The notes under the pieces were generated by a model, which searched no databases, was not told where the DNA came from, and saw only the letters and a program-made list of their open reading frames with translations. The position numbers and the translations under genes are program-made. From Chroococcidiopsidaceae cyanobacterium CP_BM_ER_R8_30 (GTDB taxonomy: Bacteria; Cyanobacteriota; Cyanobacteriia; Cyanobacteriales; Chroococcidiopsidaceae), in assembly GCA_019244235.1 (NCBI GenBank), contig JAFASY010000039.1, forward strand, positions 1 to 51,539: DNA of 51,539 nucleotides, read 5' to 3'. Positions 25,847 to 34,643 of this stretch are shown in pieces. The number at the start of each line of letters is the position of its first letter. Position 1 is the stretch's first letter.

Positions 25847-27229
25847 GTGGAAGTTACCCTTGAGAGTCTCTGGAGTCAGGTACTGGAACGCCTACAGCTC
25901 CAGTTGAGCCGACCTACCTTTGAGACTTGGATCAAGACTGCTAGTGCCGAGCGACTGGAGAACAATTGCTTAGTGATTTGCACTCCTAACCCTTTTGCTC
26001 GAAACTGGCTCCAAAAGTACTACATCAAAACGATTGCAGATGTAGTACAAGATATTCTAACTCATCCAGTCGAAATCCATATTACCGTCGCTCAAGCAGA
26101 TGGCAGCTCTCGTGACGACGCAGAAGTGTCTTGGCCCCTGCCAGTTCAACCTACCATACCGGACAGTACGCCCCCTAATCGACCTAAGCCTAGTGAGTTA
26201 AATCCCAAATATGTATTCTCTCGCTTTGTCGTTGGGTCAAATAGTCGCATGGCTCATGCTGCCTCCCTAGCAGTGGCTGAATCTCCAGGACGGGAATTTA
26301 ATCCCTTATTTTTGTGTGGTGGTGTGGGTTTAGGTAAGACCCATTTAATGCAAGCAATCGGTCACTATCGTTTGGAGATCCGTCCAGATTCCAAAATATT
26401 CTACGTCTCTACTGAACAATTTACTAACGATTTGATTGCCTCGATCCGTAAGGACAGTACACAGAGCTTCCGAGAGCATTACCGAGCAGCAGATGTGTTG
26501 TTGGTTGATGACATTCAGTTCATTGAAGGAAAGGAATACACCCAAGAAGAGTTTTTCCACACATTTAACACCCTACATGAAGCAGGCAAGCAAGTCGTTT
26601 TAGCTTCTGACCGTCCTCCTAACCAAATTCCCAGACTACAAGAACGTCTGTGTTCTCGCTTTTCTATGGGGTTGATTGCTGATATTCAACCACCAGATCT
26701 GGAGACGAGGATGGCAATCTTACAGAAGAAGGCAGAGTATGAAAATATGCGTCTACCTAGGGCAGTGATCGAGTATATTGCTGCCAATTATACCTCCAAT
26801 ATTAGAGAGCTAGAGGGAGCTTTAATCCGAGCTGTTGCCTACATTTCAATTTCGGGTTTGCCTATGACAGTGGAAAATATTGCCCCTGTTCTCAATTCAC
26901 CAACTGAAAAGATTGAGGCTTCTCCAAATGGAGTGCTTATGGTTATAGCGGATGCCTTTGATGTTTCGATTGAAGACCTTAAGGGGAACAGTAGGCGACG
27001 GGAAATTAGCTGGGCACGTCAAATTGGTATGTACTTGATGCGTCAGCACACGGATCTAAGTCTGCCAAGAATTGGTGAGGAATTTGGCGGCAAAGACCAC
27101 ACAACTGTGCTCTATAGCTGTGACAAAATTGCTCAGTTGCGGGCAAGCGATCCAGCCTTAGAGCAAACAATACGGCAGCTGAGCGATCGCCTCCATCTAA
27201 CAAGTCGCCATCAAAATCAATCCTCTTGA
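25847..27229 (+). CDS. dnaA: Chromosomal replication initiator DnaA
   Basis: 460 residues from the GTG at 25847, preceded by AGAGG; an upstream in-frame GTG at 25820 is less well placed. DnaA binds 9-base boxes at the origin and melts it using ATP. Domain I ([25 protein letters not shown]) is followed by a short linker (about 85-125). The AAA+ domain has Walker [12 protein letters not shown] and Walker B LLVDDIQF. Domain IV contains the DnaA signature helix with [11 protein letters not shown]. Eight DnaA boxes lie just downstream, before dnaN. Confidence 0.97.
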   Translation: MEVTLESLWSQVLERLQLQLSRPTFETWIKTASAERLENNCLVICTPNPFARNWLQKYYIKTIADVVQDILTHPVEIHITVAQADGSSRDDAEVSWPLPVQPTIPDSTPPNRPKPSELNPKYVFSRFVVGSNSRMAHAASLAVAESPGREFNPLFLCGGVGLGKTHLMQAIGHYRLEIRPDSKIFYVSTEQFTNDLIASIRKDSTQSFREHYRAADVLLVDDIQFIEGKEYTQEEFFHTFNTLHEAGKQVVLASDRPPNQIPRLQERLCSRFSMGLIADIQPPDLETRMAILQKKAEYENMRLPRAVIEYIAANYTSNIRELEGALIRAVAYISISGLPMTVENIAPVLNSPTEKIEASPNGVLMVIADAFDVSIEDLKGNSRRREISWARQIGMYLMRQHTDLSLPRIGEEFGGKDHTTVLYSCDKIAQLRASDPALEQTIRQLSDRLHLTSRHQNQSS

Positions 27230-27737
27230 GATGAAAGATGTTGATCTGTTAACCAAGCATACCAAGCTAGATAGGGCAAAGATGAGCTATCTTAATAAAA
27301 GAATAAGCGGTGATTAAGAATCAGTTATATTGTGGAAAACCTTCACTTTTTTGTGGAAAACCTTAGAAAAAAACTGTGGATAACTGAATGATTTGAGGGG
27401 AAAATCTTTATAGGTATAAATACTGTGTGGAAATCAGCAGCCTTGTTTCCACAGGTTTTCCACAACTGTCTACTTTCAAAAGAATATTCTTTTAAGGAAA
27501 TTCAAGCTTTTTCCACAGTTTCCACAGCCCCTACTACTACTAGATAAAAATAAATAATATTAGAGTAGTCAATCAAAGGGGACAGGATTCCGGGATTCAG
27601 AGAAAGTCAATGGTTTGTAAATAACTGTCTTTTCCTTAAACTCTGAGTTGTTTGTAGATAACTATCTTCCTCTGAATCCTGACCCCTTCTTCGTCAGGGG
27701 TGTTAGTATAAACATCTCGCTCCCAACTTGACTCAGG
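27230..27737. other. Probable replication origin (oriC) between dnaA and dnaN
   Basis: This 508-base gap contains eight DnaA-box-like 9-mers. Four read TGTGGAWAW (27331, 27352, 27375 with the perfect TGTGGATAA, and 27426). Four read in the opposite orientation, KTTTCCACA or TTTTCCACA (27445, 27456, 27509, 27518). An A+T-rich stretch (about 27535-27575) follows and could be the unwinding element. Further on are a 19-base near-exact direct repeat (27613-27631 and 27650-27668) and an inverted repeat enclosing it (27578-27590 and 27674-27686). The location next to dnaA and dnaN is the classical bacterial arrangement. Confidence 0.75.
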
Positions 27738-28880
27738 ATGAAATTAGTCTGCGCCCAAAGTGAACTCAGTACCCATCTGTCATTGGTAAGCCGTGCAGTG
27801 CCTTCACGCCCGACGCACCCAGTTCTGGCTAACGTACTGTTGACCGCTGCTTCACAAACCCAGCAAGTTAGTCTGACAGCCTTTGACTTAAGCTTAGGTA
27901 TTCGGACTAGCTTCAGTGCGAGGGTGGAGACAGGTGGAGAAATTACGCTTCCGGCTAGGCTTTTGAATGACATTGTCTCTCGTCTTCCTGAAGGGGAAAT
28001 TACGCTGGATGATGAAGTAGCTGCATCCTCAGCATCAATACACGCCACTATAACCTCTACATCAGGGCGCTACCAGGTTCGGGGTATGGAGGTAGAAGAA
28101 TTTCCTGAGCTGCCTATTGTGGAGCAGGGTGAGGCGATTTATTTATCTGTAGAAGCCTTAATTGAGGGATTGCGAGGTTCCCTGTTTGCTACCAGTGCAG
28201 ATGAAGCAAAGCAAATTCTGACGGGACTGCACTTAACTATTGGGCAAGATACCCTAGAGTTTGCAGCTACCGATGGTCATCGACTAGCGGTCGTTCAAAC
28301 TGCTAACCAAGAAGAAGGGAGTAGGGAAGACATGATTGAAGTTACTGTACCAGCCAAAGCCTTACGAGAACTAGAACGGATGGTAGGGATGCGTCAATCT
28401 GCCGAGCCATTAGCGTTGCATTTTGACCAAGGGCAGGTTGTCTTCTCGTTTTCAGATCAATGCCTAACCAGTCGAACACTAGAAGGTCGATACCCCGCCT
28501 ATCGAGAGCTTATCCCCCGTCAATTTGAGCGACAGATGACCATAGAGCGGAAGCAATTGCTCAGTTCATTGGAACGGATTGCCGTTTTGGCAGATCAGAA
28601 AAATATTGTTAGGTTTCACATCGACAGCGATAATCAGGAACTAGCGTTATCTGCTGAAGCTCAAGATGTTGGTAGTGGTAGGGAGTTACTGCCAGCGCAA
28701 ATTTCTGGAGAGAGTATAGAAGTTGCTTTCAATATTAAATATCTATTAGAAGGAATTAAGGCCCTTTCTACCTCAGAAGTCCAGATGCAGTTAAATACAG
28801 CACTAACCCCAGTGATTCTGACACCTCTGGGCGGATTGAAAATGACTTACTTGATTATGCCTGTGCAGATTCGGAACTGA
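27738..28880 (+). CDS. dnaN: DNA polymerase III beta subunit (sliding clamp)
   Basis: 380 residues, the usual length. The protein forms the ring that tethers the replicative polymerase to DNA. Three clamp domains are visible: the N-terminal MKLVCAQSELSTHLSLVSRAV, a central domain starting near FPELPIVEQGE, and a C-terminal domain ending in the conserved ILTPLGG and TYLIMPVQIRN. ATG at 27738. The plus-strand gene at 28884 starts three bases after its stop. The adjacent origin-like region fits a dnaA-oriC-dnaN locus. Confidence 0.97.
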   Translation: MKLVCAQSELSTHLSLVSRAVPSRPTHPVLANVLLTAASQTQQVSLTAFDLSLGIRTSFSARVETGGEITLPARLLNDIVSRLPEGEITLDDEVAASSASIHATITSTSGRYQVRGMEVEEFPELPIVEQGEAIYLSVEALIEGLRGSLFATSADEAKQILTGLHLTIGQDTLEFAATDGHRLAVVQTANQEEGSREDMIEVTVPAKALRELERMVGMRQSAEPLALHFDQGQVVFSFSDQCLTSRTLEGRYPAYRELIPRQFERQMTIERKQLLSSLERIAVLADQKNIVRFHIDSDNQELALSAEAQDVGSGRELLPAQISGESIEVAFNIKYLLEGIKALSTSEVQMQLNTALTPVILTPLGGLKMTYLIMPVQIRN

Positions 28881-28883
28881 TGA

Positions 28884-29507
28884 ATGCAGGAAAAATTGTT
28901 GGGGAAGTATCTAACTTTGCAGGAATTTTGCACTTGTACACAGACCTATCGAAACTACGCTGACCAAATCGACCCATATCCTAAAAACTTGGAGGAGACG
29001 ATCCCATCACTGGAGGTTTTATGTCAGCATATTCTTGACCCTGTGATTGATTACTTTGGTAAGGATCGGTTTCAATTGACCTATGGGTTTTGTTCAAAGG
29101 ATTTGAAGCGGTTTTTGAGCCAGAAAGATCCAGAGACGGGGATTAAGCATGGGCGGGTTGATCCAAGTTGTGACCAGCATATGGCACATGAGAAGAATCG
29201 AAATGGCAAGTATTACTGCGATCACCTCGGTGCTGCCTGTGATTTTCGAATTGTGGGGATGGAGGGCGATCGCCTCGTAGAGTGGATTCTGGAACAGGAA
29301 TTGCCGTTTGACTCACTGTACTACTATGGGAGCGATCGCCCAATTCACGTCAGCTACAGTTCTCACCCTAGGCAAAATATCTGGGCATTTACAGACAAGG
29401 GAGTGCCTACTAGGAAGGGAATTGAGCGATGGATTGAGCAGCTACCTCAAGCATCACGCCTCATTTTTTCGCTTTGCCTGCTTCACTCGGATGGCGGATC
29501 GAACTAA
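28884..29507 (+). CDS. M15-peptidase-like protein with an altered C-terminal end
   Basis: 207 residues. The core (about 10-175) resembles the peptidase M15 fold used by D-Ala-D-Ala peptidases and phage endolysins: KYLTLQEFC at the start, LTYGFCSKDL, DHLGAACDFRI in the place of the zinc motif HxxGxAxD, and RPIHVSYSSH at the third ligand position. The first histidine is not in its usual register, so activity is uncertain. The last ~17 codons (from about 29454) run antisense through a duplicated 3' end of the methyltransferase gene, so the native C-terminus was probably replaced. It begins three bases after dnaN and is probably coupled to it. Confidence 0.6.
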   Translation: MQEKLLGKYLTLQEFCTCTQTYRNYADQIDPYPKNLEETIPSLEVLCQHILDPVIDYFGKDRFQLTYGFCSKDLKRFLSQKDPETGIKHGRVDPSCDQHMAHEKNRNGKYYCDHLGAACDFRIVGMEGDRLVEWILEQELPFDSLYYYGSDRPIHVSYSSHPRQNIWAFTDKGVPTRKGIERWIEQLPQASRLIFSLCLLHSDGGSN

Positions 29508-29626
29508 CTTTACCTTATAGGGATCGGCATCTTTCCGCCACACCACGCGATGCCCCTTTAACTCAGCGCAATGCTCTTCCAAGCACTTTTGCCAGCTACG
29601 ACAGTCATAAATCGGACGCAAACTAT
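29446..29626 (-). pseudogene. Duplicated 3' end of the phosphorothioation-associated methyltransferase gene
   Basis: On the minus strand this segment reads IYDCRSWQKCLEEHCAELKG, HRVVWRKDADPYKVKLVRSA and so on to a TGA at 29454-29456. It is nearly identical to the last ~55 codons of the methyltransferase gene at 30322, including about ten bases beyond the stop (CTCAAGCATCACG on the plus strand at 29446 and again at 30314). No 5' part is present. The DUF29 gene and a truncated FinO-like gene lie between this copy and the full gene. Confidence 0.85.
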
Positions 29627-29712
29627 AGACCGAGTGGGAAGAGGCATGAATCGGTTAGATCGCTTAAATGCTTAATATATAGAGGAGAAGGAAGACTTCC
29701 CCCAAAGTGGCA

Positions 29713-30198
29713 ATGACTAATGCTAATGATTCAATGCTGACTCAAACGCACCAGCCTCTAAATCTCTATGAGACTGACTTCTACGGCTGGACACAACAAA
29801 CCGCGAAAGCCCTGCGCGACCGGGACTTTGACTCTGTGGACTGGGACAATGTAATAGAGGAGATTGAAACCTTGGGCAGAAGTGAACGAGCGCAGCTTGT
29901 AAATCGCCTGAAGGTCTTGCTGGTGCATCTCCTGAAATGGCAGTATCAGTCACATCGTCGTAGTAGGAGTTGGGAGCTAACGATTAAAGAGCAGCGCTCA
30001 CAGTTATTGGACTTGCTTGATGAGAATCCCAGCTTGCGTCCCTACCTAGAGGAGGCTGTGAACAAAGCCTACAAGTACGCTATCTACGAGGCAGAACGAC
30101 AAACGCAACTGCCCTATTCAGATTTCCCCAAGGCGTGCCCCTATCTGGTAGATCAAATAGTTGACCCTGAGTTCCCTTTCAACAAAAACGATGACTAA
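29713..30198 (+). CDS. DUF29 family protein
   Basis: 161 residues from the ATG at 29713 (a GTG two codons earlier is possible). It is a typical cyanobacterial DUF29 protein: LYETDFYGWTQQTAKALRDRDF, WDNVIEEIETLGRSER and LLVHLLKWQYQ are family hallmarks. It is all-helical and cytosolic; function is unknown, and genomes carry many copies. The stop overlaps the next ATG (ATGACTAA at 30191-30198). The gene is enclosed by two copies of the methyltransferase 3' end, so it may be cargo brought in with the duplication. Confidence 0.85.
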   Translation: MTNANDSMLTQTHQPLNLYETDFYGWTQQTAKALRDRDFDSVDWDNVIEEIETLGRSERAQLVNRLKVLLVHLLKWQYQSHRRSRSWELTIKEQRSQLLDLLDENPSLRPYLEEAVNKAYKYAIYEAERQTQLPYSDFPKACPYLVDQIVDPEFPFNKNDD

Positions 30199-30373
30199 AG
30201 CTAGATCTGAAATCACCTTAAAGTTCAGCGAACTACCCCAAGCTCAGCCAGCTCCCAACAAGAAGGTAGAGATAAAGCTTACTGACCAGAATAGCATTGT
30301 CTTCATTGCTCAGCTCAAGCATCACGTCTCCTCACTTTTCCGTCTCGCCTGTTTCACTCGGATGGTGGATTGA
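30191..30373 (+). pseudogene. Truncated FinO-like gene running into the methyltransferase 3' end
   Basis: From the ATG at 30191 the frame encodes about 41 residues (MTKARSEITLKFSELPQAQ, then a stretch ending VFIAQLK) that resemble the N-terminus of cyanobacterial proteins annotated as FinO-like, where a KPKxWKKL segment should follow. Instead the frame enters the antisense strand of the methyltransferase 3' end at 30314 and stops at 30373. The start overlaps the DUF29 stop. I am only moderately sure of the family; the truncation at the shared CTCAAGCATCACG boundary is clear. Confidence 0.5.
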
Positions 30374-32388
30374 ACTAACTTCACCTTATAGGGATCGGCA
30401 TCTTTACGCCACACCACGCGATGTCCCTTTAACTCGGCACAGTGGTCTTCCAGGCACTTCTGCCAGCCATGACAGTCATAAATCAAACGCAAATTATCCA
30501 GCAACCCCCAATCCTCTTCTTGTCGGCTCAGCTTGGCGAACTTCTCGTAAAGAGGGTAGTCGGTTGTAACCATTAAATCTTTCTGATGCAATAGGGGTGG
30601 ATTGTTGTCTGGATCATAATCCCGGTAATGAACGTGCAGATCCCGCAGGTCAATTTCCATGCTCATGTGCAGGACAGGATGGGGATTGGTGTCAAAGCTC
30701 GGATAAAACAGGTAAGAGATCTTAGGCTTGCGGAAGTGGAACTTGACGACATTGGCTTCCTGGGGACGACCGATCGTGCGAGAAGCGCAACCTTCATAGA
30801 GCCGTAGCAAGGGATCGAGAGCCTCAATTGCAGAAATATGAACCCATAACGAATTTGGTCGCTTCTGCCCAATCGCACTACTCTTACAGAGTTCCTCAAC
30901 CACATCTAGGTTGCCTAAACTCATCAGCATCAGATCTGCCGCAGCACAGGCTTGCTGATAGCCTCCAAACAGACTTTTGATGTCGTTCTGCACCACGGTT
31001 GTCAAGTCCCGCAGTTTTGGACGATGACTGAAGTGGCTCAATGCTAGGTAAACTAGCAGATCTTGACGACGGCGATCGCTAATGGCATCCCACTCCTGCG
31101 GGTTTGTCGCTTGTAGGACAATTTGGAATGCCCGTCGCAGATTACCAAATTCGGTGCTGAGTGTCTCAGTTTCAGGGAATTCATCCAGAGTTGGCAGCCG
31201 TCCCCGTTCGGTAAAAAATGCCATTAAAGGAGTTAGCAGTTCCTTATAATCTTCAAACCGTTTATTACTGAGTTGAACCTTAGGGACGCTAAAGCGAGAT
31301 CTAAATCGAGAAGCCCGAAAGTTTTGTGCTTGTGCCTCATCTCGGAAAACAAAGTAGATGCCTAATGCTGCCGGAACCGCATCAACCCCAAGCACTTGGT
31401 CGATATAGATCTTCAACTCCTCTTGGTCGTAGTACTTCTGGAAGGTGTTGCGGCTCGTAATTATCCCATCCCCATAAGCAATCTGGCTATTGCCCTGAGC
31501 GATTAGAACCTGGGCAGCTACGATTAGTACTTGTTTGGTTAGCTTCCAGGCTTTAATCAATGCCTCGCGTCGCTCTGCCTGAGATTCAATTACATTAATG
31601 ACGTACCCCAAGTTGACAATATCCGCAGCGATCTGAGGAGAATCTGGGCGATAGTATGGGTCCCAGCCAGAACTCCTATAGCCCAGTTTGGCAACCCGCT
31701 CAAGATCACCTCCCTGCCCACAGCCGTAGTCAAAAAATGTCCTGTCCTGATGCAGTAGCCCTGCCTCCAATGCCAGACGCACAGGCTTAGAGAAGTCGTT
31801 GCGGCTGATTGCTGCTTTATGGCGGTCGATCTTGACCTGAGTTGACTGAGTGTTGAGGAGCGAGCGGTGAACCAGTGTATGTCCCTGAAACGCGACTTTG
31901 AACCGGGCTAGTCGCTCCTCCCAAGCCAAGCGAGTCCCGATCGCTCTTGGATTATCTAGTAGACCTAAAGCCTCTTCCTGCCGGGTTAACGCAGCAAATT
32001 GCTGGTAGTGGGGATAATCGGTTGTGACAAAGGTTTCTTTTCGATGAAGGATAAAAGGATTGCCTGCATCCCCATAATCCCGATGATTCACCTCATGGCT
32101 TTGCAGGTTAACCTGGATGCTGGACTGAAGCGCGGGGTGAGGGGCATTATCGAATTCTGGATACAGCAGGTAGGAAATACTCGGCTTTTCCAGGTTGAAC
32201 TTGACCAGCGTGATTTCATCTGGATAGGAAGCTATTTGCCTCGCTTCACTCTCGTAGTTCTGTAGGAGAGGATCTAATGCTTGTAGGGCTGAGACATGAA
32301 CGTACAGGGCATCCGGCAGCAGCTTACCTACCTGACTACGTTGGCAGGTAGTGGCGATTGCACTAAAGTCATTAAGGCTACAAAACAT
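30322..32388 (-). CDS. Putative SAM-dependent methyltransferase, DNA phosphorothioation-associated family, with duplicated flanking domain
   Basis: 688 residues from the ATG at 32388. The centre (about 190-400) is a methyltransferase domain with motif I FFDYGCGQGGDLERVAKLG near 215. The N-terminal ~165 residues and the C-terminal ~165 residues are homologous: compare LYVHVSALQALDPLL with LWVHISAIEALDPLL, and SYLLYPEFDNAPHPAL with SYLFYPSFDTNPHPVL. The overall sequence matches my memory of the family named 'DNA phosphorothioation-associated putative methyltransferase' (TIGR04096). No dnd genes are in the window, so its link to phosphorothioation is unproven. Its 3' end exists a second time at 29446-29626. 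Confidence 0.75.
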   Translation of the reverse strand: MFCSLNDFSAIATTCQRSQVGKLLPDALYVHVSALQALDPLLQNYESEARQIASYPDEITLVKFNLEKPSISYLLYPEFDNAPHPALQSSIQVNLQSHEVNHRDYGDAGNPFILHRKETFVTTDYPHYQQFAALTRQEEALGLLDNPRAIGTRLAWEERLARFKVAFQGHTLVHRSLLNTQSTQVKIDRHKAAISRNDFSKPVRLALEAGLLHQDRTFFDYGCGQGGDLERVAKLGYRSSGWDPYYRPDSPQIAADIVNLGYVINVIESQAERREALIKAWKLTKQVLIVAAQVLIAQGNSQIAYGDGIITSRNTFQKYYDQEELKIYIDQVLGVDAVPAALGIYFVFRDEAQAQNFRASRFRSRFSVPKVQLSNKRFEDYKELLTPLMAFFTERGRLPTLDEFPETETLSTEFGNLRRAFQIVLQATNPQEWDAISDRRRQDLLVYLALSHFSHRPKLRDLTTVVQNDIKSLFGGYQQACAAADLMLMSLGNLDVVEELCKSSAIGQKRPNSLWVHISAIEALDPLLRLYEGCASRTIGRPQEANVVKFHFRKPKISYLFYPSFDTNPHPVLHMSMEIDLRDLHVHYRDYDPDNNPPLLHQKDLMVTTDYPLYEKFAKLSRQEEDWGLLDNLRLIYDCHGWQKCLEDHCAELKGHRVVWRKDADPYKVKLVQSTIRVKQARRKSEET

Positions 32389-32519
32389 CAATAAAAGACT
32401 TCATCAGCCTGAGTTGCCATTTGAACTCATTATGGATCACCCAGTCTGAGATGCAACGTAAGCTAAAATACCCAAGATTTGGTCAACAGGGGGTAACGAG
32501 TATTATTATAAAGTTATAC

Positions 32520-33161
32520 CTAGATTGAGAGTTTCTCCCTTATCCACTGGCGAAATGCTCGTAGTGCAGGACGAGTTCCTACTGTCCGGCTCATTTCTAA
32601 AAACTGTGAAATTCCCTCAATGACTGGAAATGTCGGACTGGTTTGAGACTCTATGTACTTACCGTCTTGCAGCACACTAATTTGTAAACTACCTTTCTCA
32701 TATCGCCAAATCTCTGGCACTTGCAAAGCTTCATAGGCACTCAGTTGAGTTTTCGAGGTGATATCAATCTCCAGTGCTAAATCGGGCGGTGGGTCAACGC
32801 TCGAGTCAATCCGCTCTTTACCAATCATTAAAGCGTGATTTTGGATGTAAAAGCAATCATCTGGCTCAATTCCAAACTCCATATCCTCGCGCTTAAAGGT
32901 GGTTGAACCCAATGGCTCCCAGTCCTTATCTAGTTCATCTAGCAGCACCTTAAGCAAATCGGCAATAACTACCTTTACTTGCTCATGTTTTGGTAAGGGA
33001 GGCACAATCTCTAACGTTCCTCTGTAGTATGCTATTCGGGTCGAGCGTTGCTCTCCTAACTCTGCCAGGATTGCTTCAAATTTCTGCCAACTTATATCGT
33101 GCAGTAGCAGTCGGTGTCCTGGGGGAATATCTAATTGCCTAAGCTGAAGTTGCACAGCCAT
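32520..33161 (-). CDS. Uma2 family (DUF820) putative endonuclease-fold protein
   Basis: 213 residues. It has the family pattern of a PD-(D/E)xK-like fold: GIEPDDCFYIQN near residue 96 and PPPDLALEIDITSKT near 124, followed by PEIWRYEKGSLQI. It belongs to a different subgroup from the Uma2 gene at 15756. These proteins occur in many copies in cyanobacteria, with predicted nuclease activity and no known role. ATG at 33159-33161. Confidence 0.85.
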   Translation of the reverse strand: MAVQLQLRQLDIPPGHRLLLHDISWQKFEAILAELGEQRSTRIAYYRGTLEIVPPLPKHEQVKVVIADLLKVLLDELDKDWEPLGSTTFKREDMEFGIEPDDCFYIQNHALMIGKERIDSSVDPPPDLALEIDITSKTQLSAYEALQVPEIWRYEKGSLQISVLQDGKYIESQTSPTFPVIEGISQFLEMSRTVGTRPALRAFRQWIREKLSI

Positions 33162-33517
33162 TGTTGTTGCTTGCCCCTGCTACCATTGTTTCCAATTGAA
33201 ATCTAGTCTATCGCAGCTTTAAGGGAGTCACTTTTGACTGTAAGCTCCCACCTGTAGGGATCGAGCAAGCCATGCTCTGATTCAAGAAATTTATGTATTG
33301 AAAATTACAAAGCAATTTAACACCGACCTCATTCCCTAGTTGGGCGATAGATGCAGTAGGAGTTGTTAACCTGTGTTGCTAGTTGGCTGATGCTATCGGC
33401 AACTTGTCTGCTCAACCCGTCTTGAGAAAATATGCCTTTCAACTGGGACGGATTTTAAATCCTCCCAGGTCGTTAGATATTTCTTCTGAGCACTCTGTAT
33501 CCTAAAGGTTGTAAATC
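33162..33517. other. Intergenic region, little structure
   Basis: 356 bases between the divergent Uma2 and Crp/Fnr genes. A short hairpin AGTCA-CTTT-TGACT lies at 33226-33239. An A+T-rich stretch near 33290-33315 (TATGTATTGAAAATTAC) could hold a promoter for the Crp/Fnr gene. I see no coding signal and no clear Crp-type operator. Confidence 0.35.
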
Positions 33518-34243
33518 TTGCTGACTTCTGAATCCTCACTACCGAGAACAAATCGATTACTCGCTGCATTGCCGTCTTCTGAGTTTCAACGCCTTGTTCC
33601 CTACCTAGAGCAAGTTGAGCTTCCACTACAACAAGTTCTTTGCGAAATTGGTGAACCCATCCCATACATCTATTTCCCACAGCGAGGGTTAGCTTCTATG
33701 GTCACGACGATGTTAGATGGCTCAACCGTTGAAGTTGGTTTGGCCAGTGCGGAAGGGATGGTGGGTCTGCCTGTCATTCTGGCAGGAGGTAGGACCAATA
33801 GAACTCGAGCATCTGTGCAGATAGCGGGCAGTGCTGTACGAATCAAGGCAGAGCTGCTGAAAACCGAATTCAATCGCGCCGAATCGCTACAGAATTTGTT
33901 GCTGCGCTACACGCAAGCCTATCTGGTCCACCTTGAGCAAACAGCCGCCTGCAACCGTCTGCACAAGATAGAAAAGCGGCTTGCCCGCTGGCTATTAACA
34001 GTTTCTGACCGGATTCAAGCCGATGAGTTTCAGCTAACGCAGGAATACATCGCTCAGATGCTTGGCGTCCGCCGTGCTGGCGTCACAGTAGCTGCTGATA
34101 CCCTACAGCAGGCAGGTATGCTACGCTACAGCCGTGGTCGAATCACTATTCTGAATCGAACAGAGCTGGAAGCAACTGCATGTGAGTGTTATGCTGTCGT
34201 TCGGGACGAGTTTGCTCGGTTGCTAGGTACGGAAAACGATTAG
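33518..34243 (+). CDS. Crp/Fnr family transcriptional regulator
   Basis: 241 residues from a TTG at 33518, with AAAGG about 10 bases upstream. An N-terminal cyclic-nucleotide-binding-type beta-barrel (about 15-130; YIYFPQRGLASMV, VEVGLASAEGMVG) is followed by a dimerisation helix and a C-terminal winged helix (about 160-235; LTQEYIAQMLGVRRAGVTVAA as recognition helix). The phosphate-binding cassette of cAMP-binding Crp (RxS/T) is not evident, so another ligand or none is likely. A second protein with the same barrel and a winged helix is encoded at 34644. Confidence 0.88.
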   Translation: MLTSESSLPRTNRLLAALPSSEFQRLVPYLEQVELPLQQVLCEIGEPIPYIYFPQRGLASMVTTMLDGSTVEVGLASAEGMVGLPVILAGGRTNRTRASVQIAGSAVRIKAELLKTEFNRAESLQNLLLRYTQAYLVHLEQTAACNRLHKIEKRLARWLLTVSDRIQADEFQLTQEYIAQMLGVRRAGVTVAADTLQQAGMLRYSRGRITILNRTELEATACECYAVVRDEFARLLGTEND

Positions 34244-34448
34244 TCTCCCCCTAAATTAGCGCTTAAGTACGCAACCGTACTGAAAAAAAAGCTGAGCTGC
34301 TCTACAATCTCCTAAGGACTACGAAATAAGACCATCTTTTCAGCAATCAGAGTATTTGGCTAGTGGAGTCCGTTCGCTTTGTTGTCTTAAACTAACCTGG
34401 GCAGGAGTTCTTGGAGGTGCAGTGTCTTCAGGGCAAGGAGAAGTGAAA

Positions 34449-34625
34449 ATGACCAACTTAACCAGTAGAAATAGTGAACCTAGTGATGAGGAAAACTCTG
34501 CACTCATGGAAAAACTTTGGGGTGGAAGTTGGAAAAGATTGAATCTCAAACAGAGGCAATTAGTTGGTGAAGTTCTTTGTCATCTCAACCAAACTGATAC
34601 TAAAGCCGAGGATCAAGATTTTTAG
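34449..34625 (+). CDS. Small hypothetical protein
   Basis: 58 residues from the ATG at 34449, which has AAGGAG at about 34435-34440; the longer frame from 34356 lacks such a site. The product is hydrophilic (MTNLTSRNSEPSDEENSAL, then WGGSWKRLNLKQRQLVGEVL) and unrecognised. It ends 18 bases before the PAS-cNMP-HTH regulator and may be in its transcript. Confidence 0.5.
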   Translation: MTNLTSRNSEPSDEENSALMEKLWGGSWKRLNLKQRQLVGEVLCHLNQTDTKAEDQDF

Positions 34626-34643
34626 TTCGACAGCTTTGATGGC

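Noticed and set aside
29474-29716. 80-codon plus-strand ORF after the M15-like gene
   Set aside because: It is antisense to the duplicated methyltransferase 3' end and encodes no recognisable protein.
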